Shown here: positions 1 through 9,406 of the stretch, piece after piece
How the letters are laid out: every line of letters starts with the position of its first letter
Position numbering within the stretch: the first letter of the stretch is position 1
DNA from: UBA8941 sp963780545
GTDB taxonomy: Archaea > Thermoproteota > Bathyarchaeia > TCS64
Direction of reading: 5' to 3'
Assembly: GCA_963780545.1 (NCBI GenBank)
Contig: CAWACK010000010.1
Location: 124,001 to 188,000 of the forward strand
Length of the DNA: 64,000 nucleotides
Program-made: the position numbers and the translations under genes
Notes under the pieces: generated by a model
The model's database searches: none
Told to the model about the DNA's origin: nothing
What the model saw: the letters and a program-made list of their open reading frames with translations, nothing else

Positions 1-25
1 ATATAATGCATCTATAAACAACTAA

Positions 26-1435
26 GTGTCTGGCTTACATGTGAATTCAGACGGTTTCGACCTTGTTATAGAGATCCATAGGCAATGCTATAACAAGATA
101 CTGGAAGGCGTCTACAAGACAAACCCAACAGTCGCATCAAAGAAAAAAAGGCTATACTCATACGAATTAAAACTGGATAAACCCCCAACCGTCGACCGCT
201 TCTACAAAGACCACATCACCTTCACAATAGACCTGAACACGAAAATTCACCTATTAGGCTTCGTCCATATCAACATGGACTCTAAGGCTAACCTGATAAT
301 ATTGTTCCAGAGCGATGAGACATCGAAGAAACTAGAGGCAAAACTTCTAGAGTCGAAACTAACAACAGAACCAAGAAAATACGGGAATATCGTAATGAGG
401 CAATTCTCGAGCTTCTACTATAATATACTGAATATCCTCCTCGACTCCCGCCTCGCACACCATTACGAGAAACTTGCAATCTCACCAAGCCTCTACTCAT
501 TTGCATTACCGGAGCTCGAGAAAGAAAGCATCCCACCCATCCAGATCGATATAGCAGACATCACCGCAGTCAACGAAGACGTAACAGCTATCCAAATCAA
601 CCTATTAGGATACGCTAACAGCTCAACAAACGAATTAATAGACAACACAAATGGGCAAGACATCTCCTTCAGCCTATCGACAGAAGCAATTCAGAGGGTC
701 AAGAAGCAATGGTGGAAAAACCCTAACAAACCAGTCACAGACGAGTTTAGGGGAAAACTGGAGATCAAACCAGATAAACCCCTGGAGCTACTCACTCGAC
801 TTGGCCTCGCAATAGACGATCTACTCTTGAGGCACACGCTACCCATCAACTACGAGGTAAAGGCGTGGTGGATAGAGTACAGGATCGAGACAAAACTAAG
901 CGAACCAGAAATAATACTAAAGGAAGGAAACGAACTTGAAATCCCGAGACTAATGATATGGCTCGACATCGATGCAAAATTAAAGCTTTCAGTCTCCCAA
1001 CCTAAGGAGAACAGAGAGGACCAAACTATTATAGCCACGACATTTACAGAGAGGGACCTCGAACTTGGCGTAAAAGAGGCCTCAGCGTCAATTCACTTAG
1101 ATAATAAGCTCCGCATAGTAGCAAAACTCGAGAAGCTCGACACAATACTTGATCTAAAATGGGGTCTCCCCTCAGAGATCCTCGAACTATTTATTGAAAG
1201 AGTGGAGGAACATATCATCCAACGTTTCCCAGATATTGTAATTTCGCCAGCCATAATCAAAGAGAGCATACCTGGCACAAGCTTGCATTTTAACCTCGAT
1301 GTAAGTAGAATTGAAACATCCAGAGATGAAGTAACTATAGGTAGCTCCCTCGAGTCTGAAGAACCCACAACCACGCCGATCTCTCCCGAGGAACCCAACA
1401 TAAGAGGAGAGTTACCGAAGAAAACGGGAACGTGA
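26..1435 (+). CDS. Uncharacterised 469-residue beta-rich protein
   Basis: I do not recognise this family. A GTG at 26 directly follows an in-frame TAA (23-25), so the start cannot lie further upstream. The protein has no signal peptide or membrane segment. Several stretches alternate hydrophobic and charged residues like beta strands, and an amphipathic N-terminal helix (about residues 10-30) is followed by a beta-rich segment starting near a Lys-Pro-Pro. This loosely recalls TULIP-type lipid-binding proteins, but that is only an impression. The last ~35 residues are Pro/Thr/Glu-rich and probably disordered. It stands alone, 150 nt before the aminopeptidase locus. Codon use looks like that of its neighbours. 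Confidence 0.6.
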   Translation: MSGLHVNSDGFDLVIEIHRQCYNKILEGVYKTNPTVASKKKRLYSYELKLDKPPTVDRFYKDHITFTIDLNTKIHLLGFVHINMDSKANLIILFQSDETSKKLEAKLLESKLTTEPRKYGNIVMRQFSSFYYNILNILLDSRLAHHYEKLAISPSLYSFALPELEKESIPPIQIDIADITAVNEDVTAIQINLLGYANSSTNELIDNTNGQDISFSLSTEAIQRVKKQWWKNPNKPVTDEFRGKLEIKPDKPLELLTRLGLAIDDLLLRHTLPINYEVKAWWIEYRIETKLSEPEIILKEGNELEIPRLMIWLDIDAKLKLSVSQPKENREDQTIIATTFTERDLELGVKEASASIHLDNKLRIVAKLEKLDTILDLKWGLPSEILELFIERVEEHIIQRFPDIVISPAIIKESIPGTSLHFNLDVSRIETSRDEVTIGSSLESEEPTTTPISPEEPNIRGELPKKTGT

Positions 1436-1583
1436 ATATACTTCTCAACACAATAAACTTCATACCCGTCATCAGGTCTCCTCACTGGTTCCAGAAGAGT
1501 TGGGAAATCTAATCATTACACGTAGCTCCGAGCGAGGGTGATTTTTTAAAAATAATAAATATTATGAATCTCATTTATCTGCC

Positions 1584-3065
1584 ATGAAAATTGAGGTGAA
1601 GCAAGTAAAACTTACGGAGGTTCACCTTCCCCTACTTCTCTTCGGATTAACCGAGGAGGCAAAAGAGAAGGAGGCCGACCTGAAGCTCACTGGGACCATG
1701 AAAAAGATTGCTCAGAGCGTAATCACTTTAGGCGACTTTAAAGCAACCAAAGGTGAGCACACTCTCCTTTACAGTAATGGGAAGATTCTCTGCGAGAGGA
1801 TAATGCTCCTGGGTTTGGGAAAGAAAGCTGAACTCACACCGGATCAGCTGAGGGCAACCCTAGGTGATGCGTCCAGAATAATCAGGGACATCGGCGTTGA
1901 AGAACTCGGAGTAAGCCTCCCACATCTAGCACAAGACGGGCTGAGTGAGGCAGAAGTGGCGGAGATAGTTGTAGAGGCCTTTGTGATGGGGAGTTTCAGT
2001 GACCCCTTCCAAAAAACGAGGGACCTAGACAAGTTCAAGGCAATTAATAAGCTTCACCTGATCACCCAAAACAAAGCTGATGCGTCAGCTGAGGCGGCTA
2101 ATAAGGGTCTCATCATAGGCGAGGCCGTGAACCTCTGTAAGCGACTAGCGTGGGGCCCCCCCAACCAAATTACGCCAACTAGACTCGCTGAGGAGGCGAC
2201 TAAGCTAAAAGGATTCGGCGTTAAGACAACCGTCTACGACAGGGAACAGGCCGGAAAGATAGGTTTACACAGCTTCCTCGCGGTCGCGAAGGGAACCTCT
2301 GAGCCTCCTAAATTTATAGTGATGGAGTATGGCGACCCCAAATATGAAACTGTCGGTTAGTGGGTAAATGCATCAGTTTCGATCAGGCAGGATCAGCATC
2401 AAGCCAGCAGAGGGAATGTATGTAATGAAGGCAGACATGACTGGGGGCGCCGTGGTTATCTGCTCGATGAAGGCCATTGCACAACTCAAGCTACCTCTGC
2501 ATGTCGTGGGAGTTGTTCCAGCCACAGATAACATGCCGGATGGCAGCGCCTACCACCCAGGTGACGTTGTCGACACATACAGCGGCTTGACCGTTGAGGT
2601 GATCAGCACAGACGCTGAGGTTAGAATGATCCTAAACGATGCCCTCAGCTATGCAGCCAAAAATATAAACCTGTGGCCATGCTCGACTTCGCCACTCTGA
2701 CCGGTGCGATGGTTGTGGCCCTCGGGGAGCATGCCATGGGATACTTCGCCAATGATGACCTCTTGGTTGATAGGATCGAGGAAGCCTCGAGGAGCAGTGG
2801 GGAGAGGGTCTGGAGGATGCCCCTCTGGGATGTCTACGATGATCAGCTGAAGAGCGATGTAGCTGACTGGAAGCACCTCGGCGGCCGCCCTGGTGGGGCG
2901 ATAACCGCGGCGAGGTTCCTAAGCAAGTTCGTGATGGATGTGCCTTGGGCCCACTTCGACATAGCTGGACAGGATGAGCAGGCAAGCGATAAAGGCTACA
3001 ACACGAAGGGAAGCAAGGGACCTGCGGTAAGACTCATCGTCGATATGTTGAGGTATTGGAACTAA
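1584..3065 (+). pseudogene. pepA: Leucyl aminopeptidase (M17), interrupted by three frameshifts
   Basis: M17 aminopeptidases are cytosolic hexamers with two metals that remove N-terminal residues from peptides. The three reading-frame segments (1584-2360, ~2363-2700, ~2673-3065) together rebuild a normal ~490-residue protein with the N-terminal macro-like domain and C-terminal peptidase domain. Signature pieces are GKCISFD then SGRISIKP (metal-binding Lys/Asp) near 2363-2406, and STDAEVR near 2607 in place of the usual NTDAEGR. Shifts fall near 2358, near 2383 and in an A5 run near 2659, where one more A would restore the frame. Two near-invariant Gly positions are altered (Gly to Arg in the metal loop, Gly to Val in the TDAE motif), which suggests real decay, although base errors are also possible. 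A TATA-like AT-rich stretch lies at ~1543-1563. Confidence 0.85.
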
Positions 3066-3161
3066 AAACACGAATGTGCTCTGCCTGGCGAGCCACCCGG
3101 GCACCATGCGCTCTGAAAACGTTCTCATAAGAGCACGCTGATTTCAAGCACAGCTAAAGCC

Positions 3162-3791
3162 ATGTTGAATTCATTCATAACTCTATTTGCAGTACTTGTG
3201 TCGCGTACGATTAGTTGGATGGAATCAGAACAAGCTAGAGGTCATCACTTGGATCAGAGCACAGTACTCTCCAAAAGTCCTGACTGGGTAGGTGATCTTG
3301 GCAATGTCAATTACGTGGAGTACCTGAAGAGCAAGGGTATTGAGATACCCACCGTTGGTATCAATAACGCCATGGATGACGTTGATGAAGGCACTGCTGT
3401 TGATGAGCTTAATAGGAGAAGAACAGAGAATCCACCTGCACCCCCACAGCAGTCCTCTACTATACAAGCAAACCACACTTTGTCACAGCAACCCACGGGC
3501 GACCATGGCAACCTACAGCAACCCATCCACAGCCATCCATCTCAGCCACCCACAGCAACCCATGAAAATGAGCCACGGCAACCCACGGAAAAGTCACGGC
3601 AACCCACGGAATTGAAGATATTGAAAGAAGAAATGGTACAGCCCATAGTCGAAACCAAGATAGAGGTAAAACCCGTGAGTATATCAGAGACGATGAAGCG
3701 CGGTGAAGTAACGCTCGAAACCAAGCCAAGCGTAATACAGGCGAAGAAGACCATCGAGAAGCTCGCGCGCACATTTAACCCGGGGTTGTAA
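3162..3791 (+). CDS. Unknown protein with N-terminal hydrophobic segment and Gln/Pro/His-rich repeats
   Basis: No family is recognised. The 209-residue product opens with a hydrophobic stretch (residues ~1-17) that could be a signal anchor. A helical region follows, then a low-complexity middle (about residues 87-150) built from repeated Gln-Pro-Thr/His units. A charged Lys/Glu-rich C-terminus closes the protein. The low-complexity part comes from the tandem-like DNA repeat at 3485-3610, which is open in several frames, so the frame is not strongly selected there. The flanks on both sides look coding. Downstream lies a small winged-helix gene. A surface-anchored or scaffold protein is possible, but there is no direct evidence. 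Confidence 0.5.
   Translation: MLNSFITLFAVLVSRTISWMESEQARGHHLDQSTVLSKSPDWVGDLGNVNYVEYLKSKGIEIPTVGINNAMDDVDEGTAVDELNRRRTENPPAPPQQSSTIQANHTLSQQPTGDHGNLQQPIHSHPSQPPTATHENEPRQPTEKSRQPTELKILKEEMVQPIVETKIEVKPVSISETMKRGEVTLETKPSVIQAKKTIEKLARTFNPGL
3485..3610. repeat. Imperfect short repeats with core CAACCCA
   Basis: The core CAACCCA, often inside CGGCAACCCACGG, recurs five or six times with irregular spacing of 15-40 nt. It encodes Gln-Pro-Thr/His in the gene around it. Spacing and sequence drift are too irregular for a CRISPR array, and slippage expansion of a coding microsatellite is the simplest reading. Confidence 0.6.
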
Positions 3792-3933
3792 TACAGGTGG
3801 CCTCCCCCGCTAAGACAAAACTGATCAGGGAGATCTATAAGCTGTAGACCCATGATTCCGATAGTGCATGATAGCAATGTCGATTCCACACATAACCACA
3901 ACAATGTGCCGAATTCCCACATGACCTGAATTC

Positions 3934-4319
3934 ATGCTGGTTCACAAACATCATTTTGAATACACGTATAATTCAACCCTCGGAAAACATTTACACTTCC
4001 ATGTAAAATATGATCATGGATCCGCATCTCTAGATGAACTCGATGAGCCAAGCGCCTCACTTAGAATTGTACTAATTCTATCGGAGACGCCTCAAGGCAT
4101 AACTGTGAATAAATTCTACACAAAGATGAAGGCATTTGGCGTGGGGAGAACCTCAGTTGACACCCTAGAAAGGCGTTACTAAAAGCGGGCTTAACCGAAG
4201 AGTATCAACCAACAAACGACAACCATAAGATAGTCAATTTGACGGATTTCGGTGCAACAGTTGCGTCGAAGTTGATTGAGATCGCTGAGCTGATGGATAA
4301 ACGTCCCCATTCTGTTTAA
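3934..4319 (+). CDS. Winged-helix transcriptional regulator, one frameshift
   Basis: The frame starting at ATG 3934 runs to a stop at 4182. The last helix of a winged-helix domain (after GVGRTSVDTLERR) then continues in another frame as LLKAGLTEEYQ and a long C-terminal helix, ending at 4319. The join lies at ~4172-4178. The combined ~128-residue product has a 35-40 residue N-terminal region, a wHTH of the kind common in small archaeal regulators, and a dimerising C-terminal helix. The target is unknown. It stands between the repeat-rich gene and a convergent peptidase locus. Confidence 0.65.
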
Positions 4320-4420
4320 ACTGGGACTGAGGACAAGATTATTGCCCACACACACGATTTTTGAACACCCAAGCACATCCACCTGAGACTTGACGAAAGG
4401 GGTAATTTCTAAATCTCCTT

Positions 4421-4442
4421 ATCACACTCACGAGCGTGTGAT
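4421..4442. terminator. Inverted repeat between convergent genes
   Basis: ATCACAC at 4421-4427 pairs with GTGTGAT at 4436-4442 around TCACGAGC. It lies between the end of the + strand regulator (4319) and the end of the - strand peptidase (4446), so a shared transcription end is the likeliest role. There is no long T run, and an operator is possible. Confidence 0.35.
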
Positions 4443-4445
4443 TAA

Positions 4446-5565
4446 TTAGGTTAGGCGATTGTATTTCTTCAGAACTGATTTTAGTCTCGCATGAGGGATA
4501 GCATAGACTTTGTTCCCGTTTATCCCCGTCATGGTTTCGGCTGTAACTAGTGCGTTCAAGATAGCCTCCTCTGTGGCCTGAACAGTTGCTATGAATAGGT
4601 CGGTCATAAGTTCGTTAGGTAGCATCTCAACCCGCGTGGTCTCTGCATCGCTGTAGGCGCCCGGATTAGCTGTCGAAAAGGCGAGGAAGATGTCGCCTGA
4701 GCCGTTTCCACCCACCCCACCAACCTTGGCCACCCCCAGCGGTGTACGTTTTGCTAACCGCTTTAGTTGATGTGGGAGGAGTGGTGCGTCTGTTGCGATT
4801 ATGACTATTATGGAGCCCTGCTCACCGTGTGGTGCTTATGTTGAGTTTTCTTCTGGCATAAGGTCGTTGATCTCCAGGCCAATGGGTACACCGGCGACAG
4901 TCAGAAGCGAGCGGAGCCCATAGTTGGCCTGCACCAATACTCCAATAGTGTATATGTTTGCACCTATCTCCACAATTCTGGAGGATGTCCCGATGCCTGC
5001 CTTTGAATTGGTGGCAGATCATACCGGTGCCGCCGCCGACGTTCCCCTCCGCAACTGGCCCGGTGGATGAGTTCTCTATAGATTTGAAGACATGTTCCTT
5101 CTTCACGTGGAAGCCGTCAATATCGTTGAGTTGGCCATCATATGTCTCGGCTACGACTGGAAGGGACCATGGGCTCCCCGCCTTGGAGCTGTTAAGTGAC
5201 TTCCGTTGGCGTATCCAATCGATTACAGCGTCGTGGACCACCCCGACACTGTGGGTGTTGGTTATCATTATAGGACCGGAGAGAAACCCCGACTCCTCAA
5301 CCCAAGTGGTTCCAGTCATCTCACCGTTACCGTTAAGGCAGGTCCATCCAGCGAAGACGGGGTCGTCTATCTTGCCTCGAGGGAGTATAGCTGTGACTCC
5401 AGTTCTCACTGGACCCCTACCTACGATGAGCTGACCATCCCCCTCAATTATGGTTGTGTGCCCCACCGTAACCCTCTCTACATCTGTTATGGCGTTGTAT
5501 CTACCAGATTTGCCCTGGAGGGGAACGCCAAGATCTCTGGCTCGTGGTTTGATCATCGAGCTCAT
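4446..5565 (-). CDS. S58 family peptidase (DmpA-type aminopeptidase/esterase), two frameshifts
   Basis: S58 enzymes are Ntn-hydrolase-fold proteins that self-cleave before a nucleophilic Ser/Thr and release N-terminal residues from short peptides, often D-amino acid peptides. The N-terminal piece (from ATG 5565) has the family features ITDVERVTVGHTT and a Gly-Gly-Gly-Thr-Gly-Met turn. The C-terminal piece (4446 to ~4820) holds the processing site in GGNGSGDIFLAFST, the Ser being the predicted nucleophile. The segments are joined by frame changes near 4980 and 4830. Repaired length is about 370 residues, normal for the family. Upstream on the same strand lies a zinc-ribbon gene. Confidence 0.8.
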
Positions 5566-5657
5566 CGGGGAAAAGTGAATTTAACAGGATTAAAAGATGT
5601 TCAAATCAAATGGGCCATTTCAATATTTTGGAATCTAGCGTTTTGAGTTAATTGTTT

Positions 5658-5876
5658 TTAGTCAATTTGGTTATAGGCGCCACATTTTGGGCATTTGTAG
5701 ACTGCCTTAGTTACCTGGTTCATGCGGACGTTTCTCAGCATTACATGATCGCATTTCCCACATAGATATACATACGGACCTTCTCCCGTCACGAACGGCT
5801 CCATCTTTTTCTCTGAGGAGAAGTTATCTTTGCTGAAGATGGTAACCCCAATTGGCTTTGTGGAGTATAACTTCAT
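5658..5876 (-). CDS. Small zinc-ribbon protein
   Basis: The 72-residue product carries two Cys pairs, CGKC and CPKC, about 22 residues apart near the C-terminus, the classic layout of a single-zinc ribbon. Residues 1-30 are polar. There is no enzymatic domain. Such small archaeal ribbons may bind nucleic acid or protein, but the role is unknown. It is monocistronic or first before the S58 peptidase, which begins 92 nt downstream. Confidence 0.65.
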   Translation of the reverse strand: MKLYSTKPIGVTIFSKDNFSSEKKMEPFVTGEGPYVYLCGKCDHVMLRNVRMNQVTKAVYKCPKCGAYNQID

Positions 5877-6295
5877 CTTGAATGTTTTTTGATTGCTTAT
5901 TTTGACATCACCTCAAGGATTTCTATTATCTGTTAAATGACTTCACTGTGTTACATAAGTCCTATCTAATTCATAAATCCAACTAGGTTATAGAATAGTC
6001 GCTAGCACTGAAAGAGATGGAATTAGAGATTAAAAAAAAGTAATCTCAACAGGGGCGTGCGCGGTGACGTTAATAGGGAATGTAAATTCAAGCTGATGTC
6101 TTGGAAGTCACTAGGGTATTCCTAGAACCGGTTGAAAAACCGTTTTTCCATTTTTTTTCCGATTTTAATAGTTTCGCGAACAAATCGGTGAGCATAGATT
6201 ACACCATTTGAATACATCATCTCAGCAAAATGGATGTCCCAATAAGGAGGATTTCGTTTTAATATAATAAAAAAAGACATCTAAGCTGAGCCAGT
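5877..6295. other. Intergenic region with two hairpins; possible small RNA
   Basis: No ORF is supported here. GAGATTA (6026-6032) pairs with TAATCTC (6041-6047) around an A-rich loop. CGGTT-GAAA-AACCG (6129-6142) is followed by T5 and, a little later, T8, which resembles a + strand terminator although no + strand gene lies upstream. CTAGG/CCTAG also pair at about 6112-6126. The 3' end (about 6255-6275) is A/T-rich and TATA-like, and probably the promoter of the F420 enzyme gene at 6296. Confidence 0.4.
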
Positions 6296-7288
6296 ATGCG
6301 GGTTAGATTTGGCTACCACGCAGACGATGAAATGTACCAACCAAGCCGCCTCCTAGAATTCGCAGTTAAGGCGGAGAAGCAGGGATTCGACTTCATATGC
6401 ATAGATGACCACTTCCACCCCTGGTTCCATAGGGACGGGCATGCGGGACACGCCTGGATCTGGTTGGGAGCCGCGGGGACGAAAACCACCAAAGTTGGGC
6501 TAGGCACTGGAGTAACCACATGCATCCATAGATATAACCCAGCTGTCGTTGCCCAGGCCTTCGCCACCCTCGACGAGATGTACCCTGGCAGAATATTCCT
6601 CGCCATCGGTACAGGGGAGGCGATGAATGAGATGCCGATGGCGAACCCCGGTCAAACATGGCCTTCTCACAAGGAGAGACTTGAAATGACGTTGGAGGCT
6701 GTAACCATCATCAAATCTCTCTGGGAGGGGGAGTTCGTCGACTACAAGGGGAAGTACTTCGGGCTAAATCAGGCAAAGCTCTACACGAAACCTAGACGCA
6801 AAATTCCCCTCTACTTCGCGGCATCCGGACCCAATGCGATCAAGGCAGCGGCTCGGCTCGGGGATGGTCTACTTACCAACAGCAACGAGGGGCGCCTCCC
6901 CAAGATCATTTGGCAATTCGAAGAGGCCGTTAGAGAGAGCGGGAGAAACCCTAAGGACTTGCCGAGAATGATCGAGGTCAGCGCATCCTACGATGAAGAC
7001 TACGACAAGGCGCTGAACTCTACCAGCAGGTGGCTACCGGTCCCCAACGGTAACGATATTCAAGACCCGAGGGAGCTGGATAGGCTCAGGGTCGATGTCG
7101 ACCCCAGGAAACTCGCGGGGAATGTCTACACGGATATGGATGGGCTCATAGGGAAGATCGAGAGAATAATCGGATACGGCTTCACCGAGGTGGAGGTAGG
7201 CAGCAGTAGCCCCGACGAGGAGAAATTCATCACGGAGTTTGGCAGAAAGGCACTACCATATCTCCGGGAAAGATACTCCGATGAGTAA
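6296..7288 (+). CDS. F420-dependent glucose-6-phosphate dehydrogenase-like oxidoreductase
   Basis: This is a 330-residue TIM-barrel protein of the bacterial luciferase-like (LLM) superfamily, closest by motif to FGD, which oxidises glucose-6-phosphate with coenzyme F420. The active-site segment DDHFHPW places His39 and Trp43 where FGD has its catalytic His and F420-packing Trp. RYNPAVVAQAFATL and GTGEAMNE (Glu108) match the FGD phosphate/F420 motifs. Length equals the family norm. With phosphoglucose isomerase and glycogen enzymes elsewhere in the window, a sugar-phosphate-linked F420 reduction is plausible. Hydroxy-mycolic-type or alcohol F420 dehydrogenases are close relatives, so the substrate is not certain. 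Confidence 0.85.
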   Translation: MRVRFGYHADDEMYQPSRLLEFAVKAEKQGFDFICIDDHFHPWFHRDGHAGHAWIWLGAAGTKTTKVGLGTGVTTCIHRYNPAVVAQAFATLDEMYPGRIFLAIGTGEAMNEMPMANPGQTWPSHKERLEMTLEAVTIIKSLWEGEFVDYKGKYFGLNQAKLYTKPRRKIPLYFAASGPNAIKAAARLGDGLLTNSNEGRLPKIIWQFEEAVRESGRNPKDLPRMIEVSASYDEDYDKALNSTSRWLPVPNGNDIQDPRELDRLRVDVDPRKLAGNVYTDMDGLIGKIERIIGYGFTEVEVGSSSPDEEKFITEFGRKALPYLRERYSDE

Positions 7289-7379
7289 CAGTCGAGCATC
7301 AAGCTATCCACCTATGCTTACCAAATTCACCTCGGCAAAATCGTTGGTGAGCGGGTACGAGGCCTTTAAGCCCCGAAGT

Positions 7380-8018
7380 TTACCCAGTCAAACGTAGCAA
7401 CTCGAGAGCAGCGGATTTAGACCCAATCTCAGCATTTAGACTTCTATTTGCCGTCCCGATTATCACGATGTCCCCCTCACAAGGCCTAAGCTTCTCTGTG
7501 AGTTCCCCAGCCAGAGCAGGGGAAGGCTCAACATCAAGCCTTGGCAACTGGAACCTGCCCCCTCTAAAAACTAGAGTGGTGGCGCCCTTAGCCCCAGCGA
7601 GGAGAGCCGAGTCGCGCTGCTCAACTCCGCTGCCTATCTGACCAGCAGCACCCCGCACAAGCACAGCGTAATCACACATTCCAACCGTCAAGCCAGTTGA
7701 TGTGAGCTCAGCCCCCGAGAACCTCATATATATAGTCTCAAGCAGCTTACTCCCCCTCTCCGTTAGCAACATCCCACCACTATTAATCGCTATCAACCCT
7801 TCCCCCCTGAGGCGCCGAATAATGGTCCGAGCCGCGCCTTCACCGATCCCCAGGCTGCTCGCTAGCTGCTGCCTACCTACATCAGAACCTGAAGAAATGA
7901 GCTCAATCGCCTTTAAAACATGAGCGGGAGCGTAGCTCGGAAACCTACCCGGAGCAACCTTCTCAGCGATGCCGTAGAGAATCGAGATAGCTTCCAAACT
8001 CAACACCAAGAGCAGCAA
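7380..8018 (-). CDS. DUF4443 family HTH protein
   Basis: The 212-residue protein has an N-terminal winged-helix region (about residues 30-105, with LASSLGIGEGAARTIIRRLRGEGLI as its recognition part) and a C-terminal alpha/beta domain of ~100 residues typical of archaeal DUF4443 proteins. It is the last gene of a three-gene - strand operon behind a DUF4430 protein and an ECF S-like membrane protein. It therefore probably senses or regulates the uptake of the operon's ligand. The C-terminal half may bind a small molecule. This is inferred from context only. Confidence 0.7.
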   Translation of the reverse strand: MLLLVLSLEAISILYGIAEKVAPGRFPSYAPAHVLKAIELISSGSDVGRQQLASSLGIGEGAARTIIRRLRGEGLIAINSGGMLLTERGSKLLETIYMRFSGAELTSTGLTVGMCDYAVLVRGAAGQIGSGVEQRDSALLAGAKGATTLVFRGGRFQLPRLDVEPSPALAGELTEKLRPCEGDIVIIGTANRSLNAEIGSKSAALELLRLTG

Positions 8019-8045
8019 ATATCGATTGAGCTGGGTGGTATTAAA

Positions 8046-8498
8046 CTAGAAGACTGTGTAAGTCCACGCTATGAAGTCCCCATCGTGTAGAACCCATTTG
8101 TCGCTTCCAACTGGGCCAGGAACCCACTTCCCTAAACTCTTGTCATAGTAACTCCAAGCCCAGTAATGATGGGAGTCGCCATCAACCCCGTTTATTGAAG
8201 TCACGAATGCGCCGAGGTTACTGACGCTGTACTTGACGGTAAGGTCGATCTTTGAGGCGGTTAGCAAAGTCGCGTTCATAGGGAACCTGGTTGAGTTAAA
8301 CCACTTCACAGTCCCGTTCCCGTAGTCGAGTTTCATCTTCACCTGCATCGAAATACCGACAACCTCTCTCGAGAGTGATTCGTAACTACTCATGTAAGAC
8401 TGAGCCTGTGAGTAATAGTAGAGCGTCAGATAGCCACCAACGATCGTTGTGCATAGGAGCAGAACCGTAGACCATAGAAAAACAGTTTTTCCATTCAA
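8046..8498 (-). CDS. Membrane-anchored DUF4430 (transcobalamin-like C-terminal domain) protein
   Basis: An N-terminal transmembrane segment (residues ~7-29) is followed by an extracellular domain of ~120 residues. The stretch VTSINGVDGDSHHYWAWSYY and the downstream GSDKWVLHDGDFIAWTY match DUF4430, a fold related to the beta domain of transcobalamin and intrinsic factor. The start overlaps the stop of the upstream ECF S-like gene by 4 nt, so the two are translationally coupled. Predicted role: capture of a cofactor outside the cell for the membrane partner. Corrinoid is the attractive guess given the corrinoid cluster at 32-39 kb, but DUF4430 ligands in archaea are not established. Confidence 0.75.
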   Translation of the reverse strand: MNGKTVFLWSTVLLLCTTIVGGYLTLYYYSQAQSYMSSYESLSREVVGISMQVKMKLDYGNGTVKWFNSTRFPMNATLLTASKIDLTVKYSVSNLGAFVTSINGVDGDSHHYWAWSYYDKSLGKWVPGPVGSDKWVLHDGDFIAWTYTVF

Positions 8499-9062
8499 AT
8501 CGACTTCATCTCCCTTCTTAAACCACTATCAGGTAATTTCCGAATTAAGCTCAATAGGGGCACGACCCCCACTAGGAAGAAAGCGGCGTTTGAAACCTCG
8601 TGGAGCAGCGCGAAGGGTATACCCATCAGAAGAACAGGTACAAGAGGCAACCCCAGTGAATATGCCGATACAACGTTGGTTAAAAAATCATAAACAAAGG
8701 TTAGGAGGAATCCCAAAACCGCAAACTTCAAACCCTCCGTCAAATATTCGACTCCTACCCAAACCAGCATCATCCATAAACCCTAACCTCCCCAACAAAG
8801 CTCCAGCTAAGCCGAAGATGGTCTCGCCGAGGCAGGTGGCTACCAGTATGGGTAGAGAGAATCCGTATGGATTAATCGTCCCATAAACCAGCCAAGTTAG
8901 TGCCCCGACTGACGAACCGACGACAGCGCCAAATGCCAGCCCAGAAACGAACACTATCAAATCCATGAACTTAACGTTGACAAAACCAATTAACAGATAA
9001 TTCGTCGCCACACACACCGCAGTTAAAACCGCGATCATGCTGATTTGGCGAGTGGATTTCAT
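8495..9062 (-). CDS. ECF transporter S-component-like membrane protein, one frameshift
   Basis: The segment from ATG 9062 has an N-terminal Lys-Ser-Thr-Arg start and 3-4 hydrophobic helices with FGAVVGSSVGALTWLVYGTINPYG, a pattern typical of ECF substrate-binding subunits (helix 3 with a small-residue face). It breaks near 8765-8775 and continues in another frame with two or three more helices, ending at 8495. Together they give ~188 residues and about six helices, the normal S-component size. No ATPase or T-subunit is present in the window, so shared energising subunits elsewhere are expected. It is the first gene of the operon with DUF4430 and DUF4443. Confidence 0.7.
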
Positions 9063-9406
9063 TTTACCTAGTCACTGGATAGATATGGATGGATAATCCA
9101 ACTATATGAACTCGCTGACTAAGCGAAGAGGCGAGTCCTGGCACTCATTAGTCCTTACTTAAAGTCAGCAAGGCTCTTAAACTCAGACATATATCGAATC
9201 TTATTCGGGGGTGGAAATAAATCAAGAAAACCCCGAACTCCAAACTTCCCTCCTTCCATAATAGGGGCCGGATAGGCCCCAATTTAATCAATAAAAGTAG
9301 TCACATTTTGAATGGTTTATCTTATCACTCCGATTGCTAGCGTGTTATACATCTATTGTTAATTTCTCACAACGTTTTTAGAAAGGCTCGCCCATTAGAC
9401 CAGAAC
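9063..9406. other. Divergent intergenic region with two stem-loops
   Basis: This 344-nt space separates the divergent ECF S-like gene and flavodoxin. TTCGGGG (9204-9210) pairs with CCCCGAA (9231-9237), and GGGGCC (9264-9269) pairs with GGCCCC (9275-9280). Both stems are perfect in an otherwise A/T-rich stretch. They may be a structured leader of the flavodoxin mRNA or an operator. No ORF is supported. Confidence 0.4.

Noticed and set aside
2632..2985. Reverse-strand ORFs over pepA
   Set aside because: They are compositional shadows of the pepA frames, with no motifs.
3485..3610. CRISPR array
   Set aside because: Repeats are only 7-13 nt, irregularly spaced and inside an open reading frame.
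6050..6110. Fluoride or other riboswitch before the F420 enzyme gene
   Set aside because: A GCTGATG and a GGCG box occur, but the pairing and spacing of the fluoride pseudoknot cannot be formed and the gene has no fluoride link.
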